The position numbers and the translations under genes are program-made. A stretch of DNA of 64,000 bases from positions 107,428 to 171,427 of the forward strand of contig NZ_LZZT01000006.1 in assembly GCF_014170305.1 (NCBI RefSeq). Reading direction: 5' to 3'. This document shows, one piece after another, positions 27,277-38,649 of the stretch; within the stretch, counting starts at the first letter, position 1; each line of letters starts with the position of its first letter. The notes beneath the pieces are model-generated. The model ran no database searches. It was not told the origin of the DNA and was given only the letters and a program-made list of their open reading frames with translations. This DNA comes from Achromobacter sp. UMC71 (GTDB lineage: Bacteria; Pseudomonadota; Gammaproteobacteria; Burkholderiales; Burkholderiaceae_B).

Positions 27277-27447
27277 GCGGGTTATCCAGGCCGCGCGGGT
27301 CCTGTCCTGTGGATATCCCGTAGGGCGGGCATCCCTGTGTGAGCGCTTGGGCGAGCGGTCGCCCCGCCTCTCTACAATGAGTCCCTTGGATTGCCGCGAG
27401 GGCCCGTGTCTTTACCGGGCCAGGCGAGCCAGCGTTACGGGACAGAC
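27277..27447. other. Gap upstream of the cysteine-synthase-family gene with two degenerate DnaA boxes
   Basis: 171 bp non-coding. It holds TTATCCAGG at 27282-27290 and TGTGGATAT at 27308-27316, each near the DnaA consensus and in inverted orientation, and a TACAAT element near 27374. Confidence 0.45.
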
Positions 27448-28374
27448 ATGCTTGCGACCTCCTCCATCGATTTGATCGGCAACACCCCGCTGGTAACGCT
27501 GAGCCGTCTATACGACGGCCCCGGGCGCATCGTCGCCAAGGCGGAATTCCTGCAGCCTGGCGGCAGCGTGAAAGACCGCGCCGCGCGCGCGATCCTGTTG
27601 GCCGCCCGCGCGGACGGCCGGCTCCAGCCGGGGATGCCGGTCGTGGAGATGACCAGCGGCAACATGGGGGAGGGTCTGGCCGTGGCGTGTGCCGCGCTGG
27701 GGCATCCGCTGGTGGTCACGATGTCCGCCGGCAACAGCCCTGCCCGCGCCAGGATGCTGGAAGGCCTGGGTGCCGAAGTCGTCCTGATCGCGCAGGTGGA
27801 CGGCGCGCCCGGACAGGTCACGGGCGCCGATGTCCGGGCGGCCGCGGACGCCGCGGTGCGGCTGGCGTACGAGCGTGGCGGTTTCTACGTCGACCAGTTC
27901 AACGCGGTCGAGTGCATCGCGGCGCACCAAACCGGCACCGGGCAGGAAATCCTGGACCAGCTCGGCAGCCCGCCGGACGGCTGGGTCGCGGCAGTCGGCA
28001 CGGGCTGCACTTTCATGGGCGTGGCGCGCGCGTTGAAGGCGGCCAACCTCGCAACGGTCTGCGCGGCGGTCGAGCCGCTGGGCTGCGAAGTGCTGGCGGG
28101 GGCACCCGTCACGAAAGCCCGCCACCTGATCCAGGGCACCAGCTACGGCGCCATACCGCCCCACTGGGACGCTGGCCTGATGGACCTGAGCCTGGCGGTG
28201 ACCGATGACGAGGCCGAGGACTGGCGGCACCGGCTGGCGGTGCGCGAGGGGCTGTACGTGGGATTTTCGGCCGCCGCCAATGTGTGCGCGGCGGTGAAGC
28301 TGCTGCGGTCCGGGCGGTTGCGGCCGGATGCGACGGTGGCCACGGTGTTGTGCGACACGGGCTTGAAATATTAG
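27448..28374 (+). CDS. Cysteine synthase family PLP enzyme (CysK/CysM-like)
   Basis: 308-residue fold-type II PLP enzyme. The PLP lysine is in PGGSVKDRAAR; the phosphate/substrate loop reads TSGNMGEGLA where CysK has TSGNTG; the glycine-rich PLP-phosphate loop is VGTGCTFMGVA rather than GTGGT. It may make cysteine or another beta-substituted alanine, and the altered loops argue against a plain housekeeping CysK. The start MLATSSIDLIGNTPLV at 27448 fits the family. A TACAAT hexamer about 70 bp upstream is a possible -10. Confidence 0.82.
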   Translation: MLATSSIDLIGNTPLVTLSRLYDGPGRIVAKAEFLQPGGSVKDRAARAILLAARADGRLQPGMPVVEMTSGNMGEGLAVACAALGHPLVVTMSAGNSPARARMLEGLGAEVVLIAQVDGAPGQVTGADVRAAADAAVRLAYERGGFYVDQFNAVECIAAHQTGTGQEILDQLGSPPDGWVAAVGTGCTFMGVARALKAANLATVCAAVEPLGCEVLAGAPVTKARHLIQGTSYGAIPPHWDAGLMDLSLAVTDDEAEDWRHRLAVREGLYVGFSAAANVCAAVKLLRSGRLRPDATVATVLCDTGLKY

Positions 28375-28423
28375 GTCTGGATGCCCGTCGGCACGCGGAT
28401 TCTGGCCGATTGCGTCCCAAAGC

Positions 28424-28513
28424 TGTGGATATCCCTGTGAAAGTCTTGTGGATTGCCTGTGAATGGCCTGTGTATAAAAAAGAATAACTTTCCACCCCAC
28501 CCTCTGGGGATAA
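28424..28513 (-). repeat. Helically phased array of DnaA-box-like nonamers beside an A/T-rich tract
   Basis: Units TGTGGATAT, TGTGAAAGT, TGTGGATTG, TGTGAATGG and TGTGTATAA begin at 12, 11, 11 and 11 base intervals, all in the orientation complementary to TTATCCACA. A 19-bp A/T-rich stretch follows, and then TGGGGATAA. One-turn phasing of same-strand boxes beside an easily melted tract resembles a DnaA-filament-loading site. The sequence and spacing are direct; function is inference. Confidence 0.6.
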
Positions 28514-28554
28514 GTCGCTGGAGAGGATTTCCGGAGCAATTCAGGGCAAAACGG

Positions 28555-28584
28555 CAAGAAAACGGGCGGCCCCAAGGCCGCCCG
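28555..28584 (-). terminator. Rho-independent terminator of katA
   Basis: Perfect 9-bp stem CGGGCGGCC / GGCCGCCCG with loop CCAA. Read on the minus strand the stem is followed by TTTTCTTG, so it terminates the leftward katA transcript. Confidence 0.8.
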
Positions 28585-28628
28585 GCGGAGTTACGCGGTC
28601 CGGACCGCGTCGTATCGGTGCTTGCGCC

Positions 28629-30074
28629 CTAGAACTTCAGCCCCAACGCCTTGGCCACGCCTGCGGCGTAGGCCGGGTCGGCCTTCTTGAAGTGTTCAAG
28701 CTGGCGGCGCTGGATTTCCTCGGGCACGCCCGCCATGTGACGGCCGATGTTGCCGAACAGCAGTTCCTGCTGCGCCGGCGTCATCAGGCGGAACAAGGCG
28801 CCCGGCTGCGAGTAATAGTCGTCATCGACGCGGTGGTTCCAGCGCGCGGCGGCCTGGCCGTCCAGCGCCAGCGGCGGTTCGCCGGCCGACGGGGTTTCTT
28901 TCCATTCGCCCGCGCTGTTGGGCTCGTAGTTCAGCGTACCGCCGGCATTGCCGTCCACGCGCGAGGCGCCGTCGCGGTGGTAGCTGTGGAACGGGCAGCG
29001 CGGCGCGTTCACCGGGATCTGGTGGTGATTGATGCCCAGGCGGTAGCGGTGCGTATCGCCGTACGAGAACAGGCGGCCCTGCAGCATCTTGTCCGGCGAA
29101 AAGTCGATGCCGGGCACCACGTTGGCCGGCGTGAAGGCGGCCTGCTCGACTTCGGCGAAGTAGTTCTCGGGGTTCTTGTTCAGTTCCAGCACGCCCACGT
29201 CGATCAGCGGGTAGTCGCCATGCGGCCATACCTTGGTGAGGTCGAACGGGTTGATGTGATAGGTCTCGGCCTCGGCCTCGGGCATGATCTGCACCTTCAG
29301 CGTCCACTTGGGGAAGTTGCCCTGCTCGATGTTGTTGAACAGGTCACGCTGCGAGCTTTCGCGGTCGTGGGCGACCACTTGCGCCGCTTCCTCGTCGCTC
29401 AGACAGGCGATGCCCTGCTGCGACTTGAAGTGGAATTTCACATAGAAGCGTTCGCCATTGGCGTTGACGAAGCTGAAGGTGTGCGAGCCGAAGCCGTGCT
29501 GCTGGCGCAGGTTGGCGGGAATGCCGCGGTCGCTCATCAGGATGGTGACCTGGTGCAGCGATTCGGGGCTGAGCGACCAGAAGTCCCAGGCGGCGGTGGC
29601 GCTGCGCAGGTTGGTCTTGGGGTCGCGCTTCTGGGTGTGGATAAAGTCGGGGAACTTGAGCGGATCGCGGATGAAGAACACCGGCGTGTTGTTGCCCACC
29701 AGGTCCCAGTTGCCTTCGTCGGTGTAGAACTTGATGGCGAAGCCGCGCACGTCGCGCTCGGCGTCGGCCGCGCCGCGTTCGCCGGCCACGGTCGAGAAGC
29801 GCAGGAACAGCGGGGTCTGCTTGCCGACTTTGGAGAAGATGCTGGCGCGGGTGTAGCGCGAGATGTCGTGGGTGATGGTCAAGGTGCCGTAGGCGCCCGA
29901 GCCCTTGGCGTGCACGACGCGCTCGGGGATGCGTTCACGGTCGAAATGGGCGAGCTTTTCAATCAGCCAGAAGTCCTGCAACAGCGCGGGGCCGCGAGGG
30001 CCCGCGGTCATCGTGTTGTTGTTGTCGGCCACCGGGGCGCCAGAGGCGGTGGTCAGATGCTTCTTGTCGGTCAT
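28629..30074 (-). CDS. katA: Monofunctional haem catalase KatA
   Basis: 481-residue small-subunit (clade 3 size) catalase. The distal catalytic His55 is in [12 protein letters not shown], Asn128 in [13 protein letters not shown], and the proximal haem ligand Tyr in [14 protein letters not shown]. It is a single gene with its own terminator; the upstream gap (30075-30300) is A/T-rich near 30205-30250 and is the likely promoter. OxyR control would be usual, but no clear OxyR motif was identified. Confidence 0.95.
   Translation of the reverse strand: MTDKKHLTTASGAPVADNNNTMTAGPRGPALLQDFWLIEKLAHFDRERIPERVVHAKGSGAYGTLTITHDISRYTRASIFSKVGKQTPLFLRFSTVAGERGAADAERDVRGFAIKFYTDEGNWDLVGNNTPVFFIRDPLKFPDFIHTQKRDPKTNLRSATAAWDFWSLSPESLHQVTILMSDRGIPANLRQQHGFGSHTFSFVNANGERFYVKFHFKSQQGIACLSDEEAAQVVAHDRESSQRDLFNNIEQGNFPKWTLKVQIMPEAEAETYHINPFDLTKVWPHGDYPLIDVGVLELNKNPENYFAEVEQAAFTPANVVPGIDFSPDKMLQGRLFSYGDTHRYRLGINHHQIPVNAPRCPFHSYHRDGASRVDGNAGGTLNYEPNSAGEWKETPSAGEPPLALDGQAAARWNHRVDDDYYSQPGALFRLMTPAQQELLFGNIGRHMAGVPEEIQRRQLEHFKKADPAYAAGVAKALGLKF
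29636..29644 (-). promoter_or_regulatory. DnaA-box consensus inside katA
   Basis: TGTGGATAA within the katA coding sequence, about 1.2 kb from the phased array. It is listed for completeness of the perfect-nonamer set. Confidence 0.35.
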
Positions 30075-30301
30075 GGCACACTCCCTACGAAATTCCTGGA
30101 ATGCGCGGCGCCTGGGCCGGCGCGCGCAGCGTGTTGGATATCGCCCCCGGGGCCTTGCCGGCCGGGGAATATCTCCGACACATCATAGGGGTCTATGTTT
30201 CCACTGTGAAGTTGATTGAACTAGTAAATTTGATTAAAAATAACTATCGTCGCTGCGACATGACGCCCATCGCCGCCAAACGATCCGCCAACGCAGACGA
30301 A

Positions 30302-30329
30302 AAAAAACCGGCCCCTAAAGGCCGGTTTT
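30302..30329 (-). terminator. Rho-independent terminator of the rpmH-rnpA-yidD-yidC unit
   Basis: Perfect 11-bp stem AAAAACCGGCC / GGCCGGTTTTT with loop CCTAAA, just past the yidC stop. With A's and T's on opposite flanks it can work in either direction. Confidence 0.87.
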
Positions 30330-30347
30330 TCATTGCGCGAGGCGATA

Positions 30348-32036
30348 TCAGCGGCTGGCCGCGGCTTCTGCCTTGCGCTGCATGGCGCGGGTGATGGACC
30401 ACTGCTGGGCGATCGACAGGGTGTTGTTGACGCACCAGTAGAGCACCAGGCCGGCCGGGAAGAAGAACATCATCCCGCCGAACACCAGCGGCATGATCAT
30501 CATGACCTTGGCCTGGACGGGGTCCGGGGGCGTCGGGTTCAGTTTGATCTGCAGGAACATGGTGGCCATCATGATGGCGGGCAGAATGAAGAACGGGTCG
30601 CGGATCGACAGGTCATGGACCCACAGGATCCAGGGCGCGCCGCGCATTTCGACGCTGGCCAGCAGCACCCAGTACAGCGAGATGAACACCGGGATCTGCA
30701 CCACCATCGGCAGGCAGCCGCCCAGCGGGTTGATCTTTTCGGTGCGGTACATCTCCATCATGGCCGCATTGAGCTTCTGCTTGTCGTCGCCGTACTTTTC
30801 CTTCAGGGCCTGCAGGCGCGGGGCGACCTGCTTCATGCGGGCCATCGAGCGGTAGCTGGCGGCGGCCAGGGGGTAGAACAGGGCCTTGATCAGCACGGTC
30901 AGGGCGACGATGGTCCAGCCCCAGTTGCCCAGGATGGAATGCAACCAGGTCATCAGCGTGAACAGCGGCTTGGCGATGATGGTCAGCCAGCCGTAGTCGA
31001 CCACCAGTTCCAGGCCGGGGGCGAGCGCCGCCATGGCCTTCTGGTCTTGCGGACCGACCCACAGGTGGGAATCGACGCGGGCGGCAGCGCCCGGGGCGAT
31101 CTCGCCAACGGCTTCGATGGAGCGGGCGGCGTAGACGTTCTTCTGGACTTCCAGCACTTCGTTATTGCGCTGTTTGCCTTGCGGGGGCACCCAGGCGGTG
31201 GCGAAGTAGTGCTGAACCACGGCGATCCAGCCGTTGTCCGTCTGCTTGATGTAGTTGGCCTTCTTCTTTTCGATGTCGGCGAAGGTCATCTTCTGGAACT
31301 TGTCCTGTTCCGAGTAGACGGCCATGCCGGTGAACGTGTGATAGAAGCTGGAGGTGTCCGCGGGGTCGTTGCCGTCGCGCTCGAGCTGCAGGTACAGCGA
31401 GGGCGTCACGGGGGCGGCGCCGACGTTGGCCAGGTCGTGGCGCACGTCGATGTCGTAGCGGCCGCGATGCAGCGTGAAGGTCTTGGTGACCTTGACGCCG
31501 CCGGATTCGGCTTCGAACGTCACGTCCAGGTTGTCGCCGGTCAGTTGGCGATCGGTCGAGACCACGCGGAAAGGCGTCTGGTGCGTCGGGAAGTTCTGGC
31601 CGGCGGTTCCGCCGACCACGCCGGTCTGGGCGACGTAGTTCAGGCCCGCCGAGCGGTCCAGCAGGACGGTGGGCTTGTCGGGCTGGCCGGTTGCCGGGTA
31701 CTTCAGCAGTTCGGCGCGCACCAGTTGGGCGCCCAACGTGTCGAAGGTCAGGCGCAGCACGTCGGTGGTGATGACGACTTCTTCCGAGCGCGTGGGGACG
31801 GGCGTCGTGGCGCCGGGCACGGCCGCAGGCGTGGCGGCGCCAGCCGTGACGGGGGCGCTGGGCACCGAAGGCGTCGCGTTGTTCGCGGCGGCCGGCGTGC
31901 CGTTGGCGGGCGTGCTGGCCGCGGGCGTGGGGCCCCCGAACAGCGACGGCTTGCCGTTATGGATCTGCCAGTTGTTCCAAAGGAGCAACAGCGAGAAGGA
32001 AAAAATCATCCAGAGGACGGTTCGTCGGATATCCAT
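30348..32036 (-). CDS. yidC: Membrane protein insertase YidC
   Basis: 562-residue Oxa1/YidC insertase that places proteins in the inner membrane with or without SecYEG. N-terminal anchor helix (about 5-22), a Ala/Thr/Pro-rich linker, the large periplasmic domain (about 60-340), then the conserved membrane core starting WLTIIAKPLFTLMTWLH, with the cytoplasmic hairpin MARMKQVAPRLQALKEKYGDDKQKLNAAM in outline and GGCLPMVVQIPVFISLYWVL. It is last in the rpmH-rnpA-yidD-yidC cluster; mnmE, which commonly follows, is not here. Confidence 0.96.
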   Translation of the reverse strand: MDIRRTVLWMIFSFSLLLLWNNWQIHNGKPSLFGGPTPAASTPANGTPAAANNATPSVPSAPVTAGAATPAAVPGATTPVPTRSEEVVITTDVLRLTFDTLGAQLVRAELLKYPATGQPDKPTVLLDRSAGLNYVAQTGVVGGTAGQNFPTHQTPFRVVSTDRQLTGDNLDVTFEAESGGVKVTKTFTLHRGRYDIDVRHDLANVGAAPVTPSLYLQLERDGNDPADTSSFYHTFTGMAVYSEQDKFQKMTFADIEKKKANYIKQTDNGWIAVVQHYFATAWVPPQGKQRNNEVLEVQKNVYAARSIEAVGEIAPGAAARVDSHLWVGPQDQKAMAALAPGLELVVDYGWLTIIAKPLFTLMTWLHSILGNWGWTIVALTVLIKALFYPLAAASYRSMARMKQVAPRLQALKEKYGDDKQKLNAAMMEMYRTEKINPLGGCLPMVVQIPVFISLYWVLLASVEMRGAPWILWVHDLSIRDPFFILPAIMMATMFLQIKLNPTPPDPVQAKVMMIMPLVFGGMMFFFPAGLVLYWCVNNTLSIAQQWSITRAMQRKAEAAASR

Positions 32037-32084
32037 GGTGCCTACTGAAGTGAATACGGGCCAGCAAAGCCCGCCAGTTTAGCG

Positions 32085-32408
32085 TCAATCGTGCTCGGTG
32101 CGGTGGCCATGGGAGCAGCAGGCGCCGCCGTTGGTTCCCTTGGCCGGCGGAACCGGGTCCCATCCGCCGGGCGACCAGGGATGGCAGCGGCCAATACGCC
32201 GGACCATCAGCCAGAAGCCGCGCCAGGGACCGTGGCGCTCGATCGCTTCGATCGCGTACGCCGAGCAGGTCGGGGTAAAGCGGCACTGCCGGCCGATCCA
32301 GGGGCTCAGGAAGAACCTGTAGAACCGGATCGGGGCAATGAGTATTGCGGCTCCCGCGGATCGCCCGCGTCGCGGACGGCTTGCCTGCCGGGGAGAGGGG
32401 CCGTTCAT
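32085..32408 (-). CDS. yidD: Membrane protein insertion efficiency factor YidD
   Basis: 107-residue YidD. The hallmark is [36 protein letters not shown], the three-cysteine YidD signature with its amphipathic start, then [10 protein letters not shown] basic N-terminal extension ([16 protein letters not shown]) is present. The ATG at 32408 overlaps the rnpA stop (ATGA), and the C-terminus is His/Cys-rich. It lies between rnpA and yidC as in most bacteria. Confidence 0.93.
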   Translation of the reverse strand: MNGPSPRQASRPRRGRSAGAAILIAPIRFYRFFLSPWIGRQCRFTPTCSAYAIEAIERHGPWRGFWLMVRRIGRCHPWSPGGWDPVPPAKGTNGGACCSHGHRTEHD

Positions 32409-32776
32409 CGTGCGATCCGCTCGAAGTGAGCGTCCGCTTCGGCCCTGGCCGCGCGTTTCAGCGCGGTGAGCGTGGCGGGCGCCACCTTGCAATGCAGCCG
32501 CACGACGTAGTCTTTCGCCGGTAGCGCCAGGCGCCGGTGGCGGAAGGCTTCGCGGATGACCCGCTTCAGGGCGTTGCGCGTGGTGGCATGGGCGGCGAAC
32601 CGCTTGGCGATCACCAGGCCCAGCCGGGCACAGGCCTCCTGGCCGGGGGGCAGATCGTTGGGAGCGGCGCTCACAACGAAAAACGCCCCTCGGGCAAGAC
32701 GCCGGCCTTTAAGGGCGGCGGCGAACTCGGAGGGGCGATGCAGCCGCGCCTCCGGGGGAAGCGTGGAGCGCGGCAT
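32405..32776 (-). CDS. rnpA: Ribonuclease P protein component RnpA
   Basis: 123-residue basic protein subunit of RNase P. The RNR-type motif is [16 protein letters not shown], preceded by [13 protein letters not shown] chose the ATG at 32776 ([18 protein letters not shown]), which gives a family-like N-terminus; an upstream ATG at 32851 would add 25 unlikely residues. It overlaps yidD by four bases. Confidence 0.93.
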   Translation of the reverse strand: MPRSTLPPEARLHRPSEFAAALKGRRLARGAFFVVSAAPNDLPPGQEACARLGLVIAKRFAAHATTRNALKRVIREAFRHRRLALPAKDYVVRLHCKVAPATLTALKRAARAEADAHFERIAR

Positions 32777-32892
32777 GGACTGCGGGTCAGGCGTTTGCGC
32801 GGAACCGGGACGAGATTGCGAGAGGTCTTGCAATATGGCCGGTCCGTGCAAAAAAAGTCAGGCTTCCGGCAAAAGACCGGAAACGCGGGACC

Positions 32893-33027
32893 TTAGACGG
32901 CCAGACGCTTGCGGCCCTTGGCGCGGCGGGCGCTCAGGATGGCGCGGCCAGCGCGGGTTTTCATGCGCACGCGAAAGCCATGGGTGCGCTTGCGGCGGGT
33001 AACGGAAGGTTGGTAGGTACGTTTCAT
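32893..33027 (-). CDS. rpmH: 50S ribosomal protein L34
   Basis: 44-residue L34, complete: [18 protein letters not shown] at the start and GRKRLAV at the end, both highly conserved. It is the first gene of the leftward rpmH-rnpA-yidD-yidC unit and is divergent from dnaA. Confidence 0.97.
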   Translation of the reverse strand: MKRTYQPSVTRRKRTHGFRVRMKTRAGRAILSARRAKGRKRLAV

Positions 33028-33434
33028 GGACGATCCACAAAAAGAACAAAAGTCAGAAGGGACCTGCCCGGAGGGTTCCTGGCCGCAGATCCAAAGCGGG
33101 TATCTAGTAAGACGTTTCTGCCGCGCATTTGCACGCAAAGTGCAAAAACGTCAGCGAAAACAGACTTGTAGACGGGGCTTGGGTCCGGGGATTCCCCGGG
33201 CGACCTATTCAGCAAAGCCAAGCTTCCTGGCAAACGCAAGGGTGCGATCGCCGACGAAAATCTTGAGCTTTCTGCGAAACCTTCTGACAGACAGAATTCG
33301 GAAAAGCCCACCATTTCAGCAAGTTTTCCCTGTCTTGTCAAACAGTTAAGCTGGCGGGATGTGCAAGCTTACACCCTACCCTGTGGATAACCCATGCCCA
33401 GGCAAGGTAGAATCGAGGTTTGAATAAGAGCGAC
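33028..33434. other. rpmH-dnaA intergenic region with one DnaA box
   Basis: About 400 bp between divergent rpmH and dnaA, the classical oriC neighbourhood. I find one perfect DnaA box (33382-33390) and no cluster of others, and no long A/T tract. It must hold the rpmH and dnaA promoters; the box close to the dnaA start suits autoregulation. Calling this the functional origin is not supported by the visible sequence. Confidence 0.6.
33382..33390 (-). promoter_or_regulatory. DnaA box upstream of dnaA
   Basis: TGTGGATAA about 45 bp before the dnaA start. DnaA autoregulation through such a site is established in other bacteria; here it is inferred. Confidence 0.65.
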
Positions 33435-34889
33435 ATGAAAGAATTCTGGCAGACCTGCGTCAGTCGTCTTGAGCAGGAACTCCCCCCCCAACAAATCAGC
33501 GCGTGGATACGACCGCTGGTCCCGCTTGCGTATGACGAGACGCAGGCGGTGCTGCGCGTTGCTGCCCCCAATCGGTTCAAGCTGGACTGGGTGCGCAAGA
33601 ATTTCTCCCACCAGATTGAAGCGTTGGCCGCGGAGTGGTTCGAGCGTCCGGTACAGGTCCTGTTCGAGTTGCCGTCGCAGGGCGCCGCGCCCCGCATGCC
33701 GGTCGCGCCCGTGCGCGCCCAGCAGCCCGCGCAAACGCCACTGTCCGGTGCCACGCCTTCAGGCGGCGCGCCGCCGCCCGCCATGGCCGCGCAGCCGGCC
33801 GCACCCGCTGCGCCCAGCGCCGGGGCGGCCGCGGTCAGCGCGGATGCCGCGAACATCGTGTACGAGCGCTCGCGCCTGAACACCGACCTGACGTTCGAGA
33901 ATTTCGTGACGGGTAAGGCCAACCAGCTGGCGCGCGCCGCCGCGCTGCAGGTGGCGGAAAACCCGGGCACGTCCTACAACCCGCTGTTCCTGTACGGCGG
34001 CGTGGGCCTGGGCAAGACCCACCTGATCCACGCCATCGGCAATGCCATGGTGGCGGCGGGCACCGGGGTGCGCGTGCGCTATGTGCATGCCGACCAATAC
34101 GTGTCCGACGTGGTCAAGGCGTACCAGCGCAAGGCGTTCGACGATTTCAAGCGCTACTACCACTCGCTGGACCTGCTGCTGATCGACGATATCCAGTTCT
34201 TCTCCGGCAAGAACCGCACGCAGGAAGAATTCTTCTATGCGTTCGAGGCGATGGTCGCGCAGCGCAAGCAGATCATCATCACCAGCGATACGTACCCGAA
34301 GGAACTGTCCGGCATCGACAGCCGCCTGATCTCGCGCTTTGACTCCGGCCTGACGGTCGCGATCGAGCCGCCCGAACTCGAGATGCGCGTGGCGATCCTG
34401 CTGCGCAAGGCCGAGTCCGAAGGCGTGCCCATGCCCGAGGAAGTGGCGTTCTTCATCGCCAAGCACCTGCGCAGCAACGTGCGCGAACTGGAAGGCGCGT
34501 TGCGCAAGGTGTTGGCCTACGCCCGCTTCCATGGCCGCGACGTACTGACGGTCGACGTCTGCAAGGAAGCCCTGAAGGATCTGCTGTCCGTGTCCAACGG
34601 ACAGATCACCGTGGAAAACATCCAGAAGACGGTGGCGGACTTCTACAAGATCAAAGTGGCCGACATGTATTCGAAACGCCGGCCGGCCAATATCGCGTTG
34701 CCGCGCCAGGTCGCTATGTACCTGGCGAAGGAGCTGACCCAGAAAAGCCTGCCGGAAATCGGCGATTTGTTCGGTGGCCGTGATCACACCACCGTGCTGC
34801 ACGCCGTACGCAAGATTTCCGACGCCCGCGCAAAGCAAGCGGAGCTCAACCATACCCTGCACGTGTTGGAACAAACTCTAAAAGGATGA
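33435..34889 (+). CDS. dnaA: Chromosomal replication initiator DnaA
   Basis: 484-residue AAA+ initiator. Domain I begins [28 protein letters not shown]; a Pro/Ala-rich domain II follows (about 85-145); domain III has Walker [14 protein letters not shown] and Walker [14 protein letters not shown]; domain IV ends with the DNA-binding signature [20 protein letters not shown] chose the ATG at 33435 because it matches the start I know for close relatives; a TTG at 33420 would add five residues. The stop overlaps a possible upstream ATG of dnaN. Confidence 0.97.
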   Translation: MKEFWQTCVSRLEQELPPQQISAWIRPLVPLAYDETQAVLRVAAPNRFKLDWVRKNFSHQIEALAAEWFERPVQVLFELPSQGAAPRMPVAPVRAQQPAQTPLSGATPSGGAPPPAMAAQPAAPAAPSAGAAAVSADAANIVYERSRLNTDLTFENFVTGKANQLARAAALQVAENPGTSYNPLFLYGGVGLGKTHLIHAIGNAMVAAGTGVRVRYVHADQYVSDVVKAYQRKAFDDFKRYYHSLDLLLIDDIQFFSGKNRTQEEFFYAFEAMVAQRKQIIITSDTYPKELSGIDSRLISRFDSGLTVAIEPPELEMRVAILLRKAESEGVPMPEEVAFFIAKHLRSNVRELEGALRKVLAYARFHGRDVLTVDVCKEALKDLLSVSNGQITVENIQKTVADFYKIKVADMYSKRRPANIALPRQVAMYLAKELTQKSLPEIGDLFGGRDHTTVLHAVRKISDARAKQAELNHTLHVLEQTLKG

Positions 34890-34891
34890 CC

Positions 34892-36001
34892 ATGCAACTC
34901 GTACAAACCACACGCGATGCATTGCTGAAACCGCTGTCGACCGTGGCGGGCATCGTCGAAAGACGCCATACCCTGCCCATCCTGGCGAACATCCTGATGC
35001 GCAAGGAAGGCAACAAGGTTGCCTTCATTGCGACCGACCTCGAAGTACAGATCACGACGCATGCCGACTTCGGCGTGGGCCAGGACAACGAGTCCACCAC
35101 GGTCGCGGCGCGCAAGCTGCTGGACATCCTGAAGGCCCTGCCCGATACGGGCGACGTGCGCCTGGCGCTGGCCAGCAACAAGTTGTCGGTGCAGTCGGCC
35201 AAGAGCCGCTTTGCGTTGCAGACGCTGGCCGCCAGCGAATTCCCCACCGTGGCTCAGCCCGAGCAGTGGGACGTGTCGCTGACCATGCCGCAACGCACGC
35301 TGCGCCACCTGTTCAACATGGTGCACTTCGCCATGGCCCAACAGGACATCCGCTACTACCTGAACGGCATGCTGCTGGTGTTTGAACCGGGCCGTGTGCG
35401 CGCGGTCGCCACCGACGGTCACCGCCTGGCCCACTGCTCCACCGAAGCAGACGGCATCAGCGAACGCCACGAAGTGATCGTGCCGCGCAAGACCGTGCTC
35501 GAAATGCAGCGCCTGCTGGAAGACTCCGACGAAATCGTGTCGATCGACGTGGCGCCGGGCCAGATCCGCTTCCGCTTCGGCGACGTCGAACTCGTGTCCA
35601 AGCTGGTCGAAGGCAAGTTCCCCGATTTCACCCGCGTGATCCCGACGAACTACTCGCGCCACTTCCTGGTGGGCCGCGAGGCGCTGCAGGGCAGCCTGCA
35701 ACGCGCGGCCATTCTCACCACCGACAAGTTCAAGGGTGTGCGCCTGCAGCTGGCGCAGAACCAGATGAAGATATCGTCCTCGAACGCCGAGCAAGAAGAG
35801 GCACAGGAAGAAATCGACATCGACTATGGCCACGAACCGCTGGACGTGGGCTTTAACGTCGGCTATTTGCTCGACGTGCTGGCCAACGTCAAGGTGGACA
35901 ACATCCAGTGGTCGGTCATGCCCGATGCCAACGCATCGGCGCTCATCACCCTGCCCGAAGACGACCAGTTCAAATACGTCGTCATGCCCATGCGGATCTA
36001 A
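34892..36001 (+). CDS. dnaN: DNA polymerase III beta sliding clamp DnaN
   Basis: 369-residue sliding clamp. It begins MQLVQTTRDALLKPLSTVAGIVERRHTLPILAN, contains the conserved ATDGHRLAHCS, and ends with the C-terminal YVVMPMRI. AAAGGA lies correctly upstream of the ATG at 34892; the ATG at 34886 overlapping the dnaA stop is less likely. Co-transcribed with dnaA and gyrB. Confidence 0.96.
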   Translation: MQLVQTTRDALLKPLSTVAGIVERRHTLPILANILMRKEGNKVAFIATDLEVQITTHADFGVGQDNESTTVAARKLLDILKALPDTGDVRLALASNKLSVQSAKSRFALQTLAASEFPTVAQPEQWDVSLTMPQRTLRHLFNMVHFAMAQQDIRYYLNGMLLVFEPGRVRAVATDGHRLAHCSTEADGISERHEVIVPRKTVLEMQRLLEDSDEIVSIDVAPGQIRFRFGDVELVSKLVEGKFPDFTRVIPTNYSRHFLVGREALQGSLQRAAILTTDKFKGVRLQLAQNQMKISSSNAEQEEAQEEIDIDYGHEPLDVGFNVGYLLDVLANVKVDNIQWSVMPDANASALITLPEDDQFKYVVMPMRI

Positions 36002-36077
36002 ATCCGCGCCGATGTGGGTTTGTGCCGCCGCGGGCCTTACGGCTCGTCGGCGGTCCGGCCGCCAGGCCGTTCTTTAA

Positions 36078-38543
<2,466 letters not shown>

Positions 38544-38596
38544 TTGCCGACGGTCCGGCGGATGCCCGGCGTCTGTCCGGACCTCGCGATGTCATC

Positions 38597-38624
38597 AAAA
38601 GGGGCTGCATACGCAGCCCCTTTT
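38597..38624 (+). terminator. Rho-independent terminator after gyrB
   Basis: Perfect 12-bp stem AAAAGGGGCTGC / GCAGCCCCTTTT with loop ATAC, followed by T. It ends the dnaA-dnaN-gyrB unit and can also end the converging LysR transcript. Confidence 0.9.
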
Positions 38625-38649
38625 TCATTGCTCTGGCCCGTCTGCGCGG

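Larger units (their letters stand above)
28375..28628. other. Gap between the cysteine-synthase-family gene and katA with a phased TGTG repeat array and an A/T tract
   Basis: 254 bp between convergent genes. The first half carries five TGTG-starting nonamers at 28424, 28436, 28447, 28458 and 28469, then the A/T-rich stretch 28473-28491 and a further near-consensus nonamer TGGGGATAA at 28505. The second half has the katA terminator. No coding potential seen. Confidence 0.7.

Noticed and set aside
30333..32048. 571-codon open frame on the plus strand
   Set aside because: Opposite yidC; Gly/Val/Asp/Arg-rich antisense product with no domain.
33028..33434. Calling the rpmH-dnaA gap oriC
   Set aside because: Only one perfect DnaA box and no A/T-rich unwinding tract are visible, so the label is not supported.
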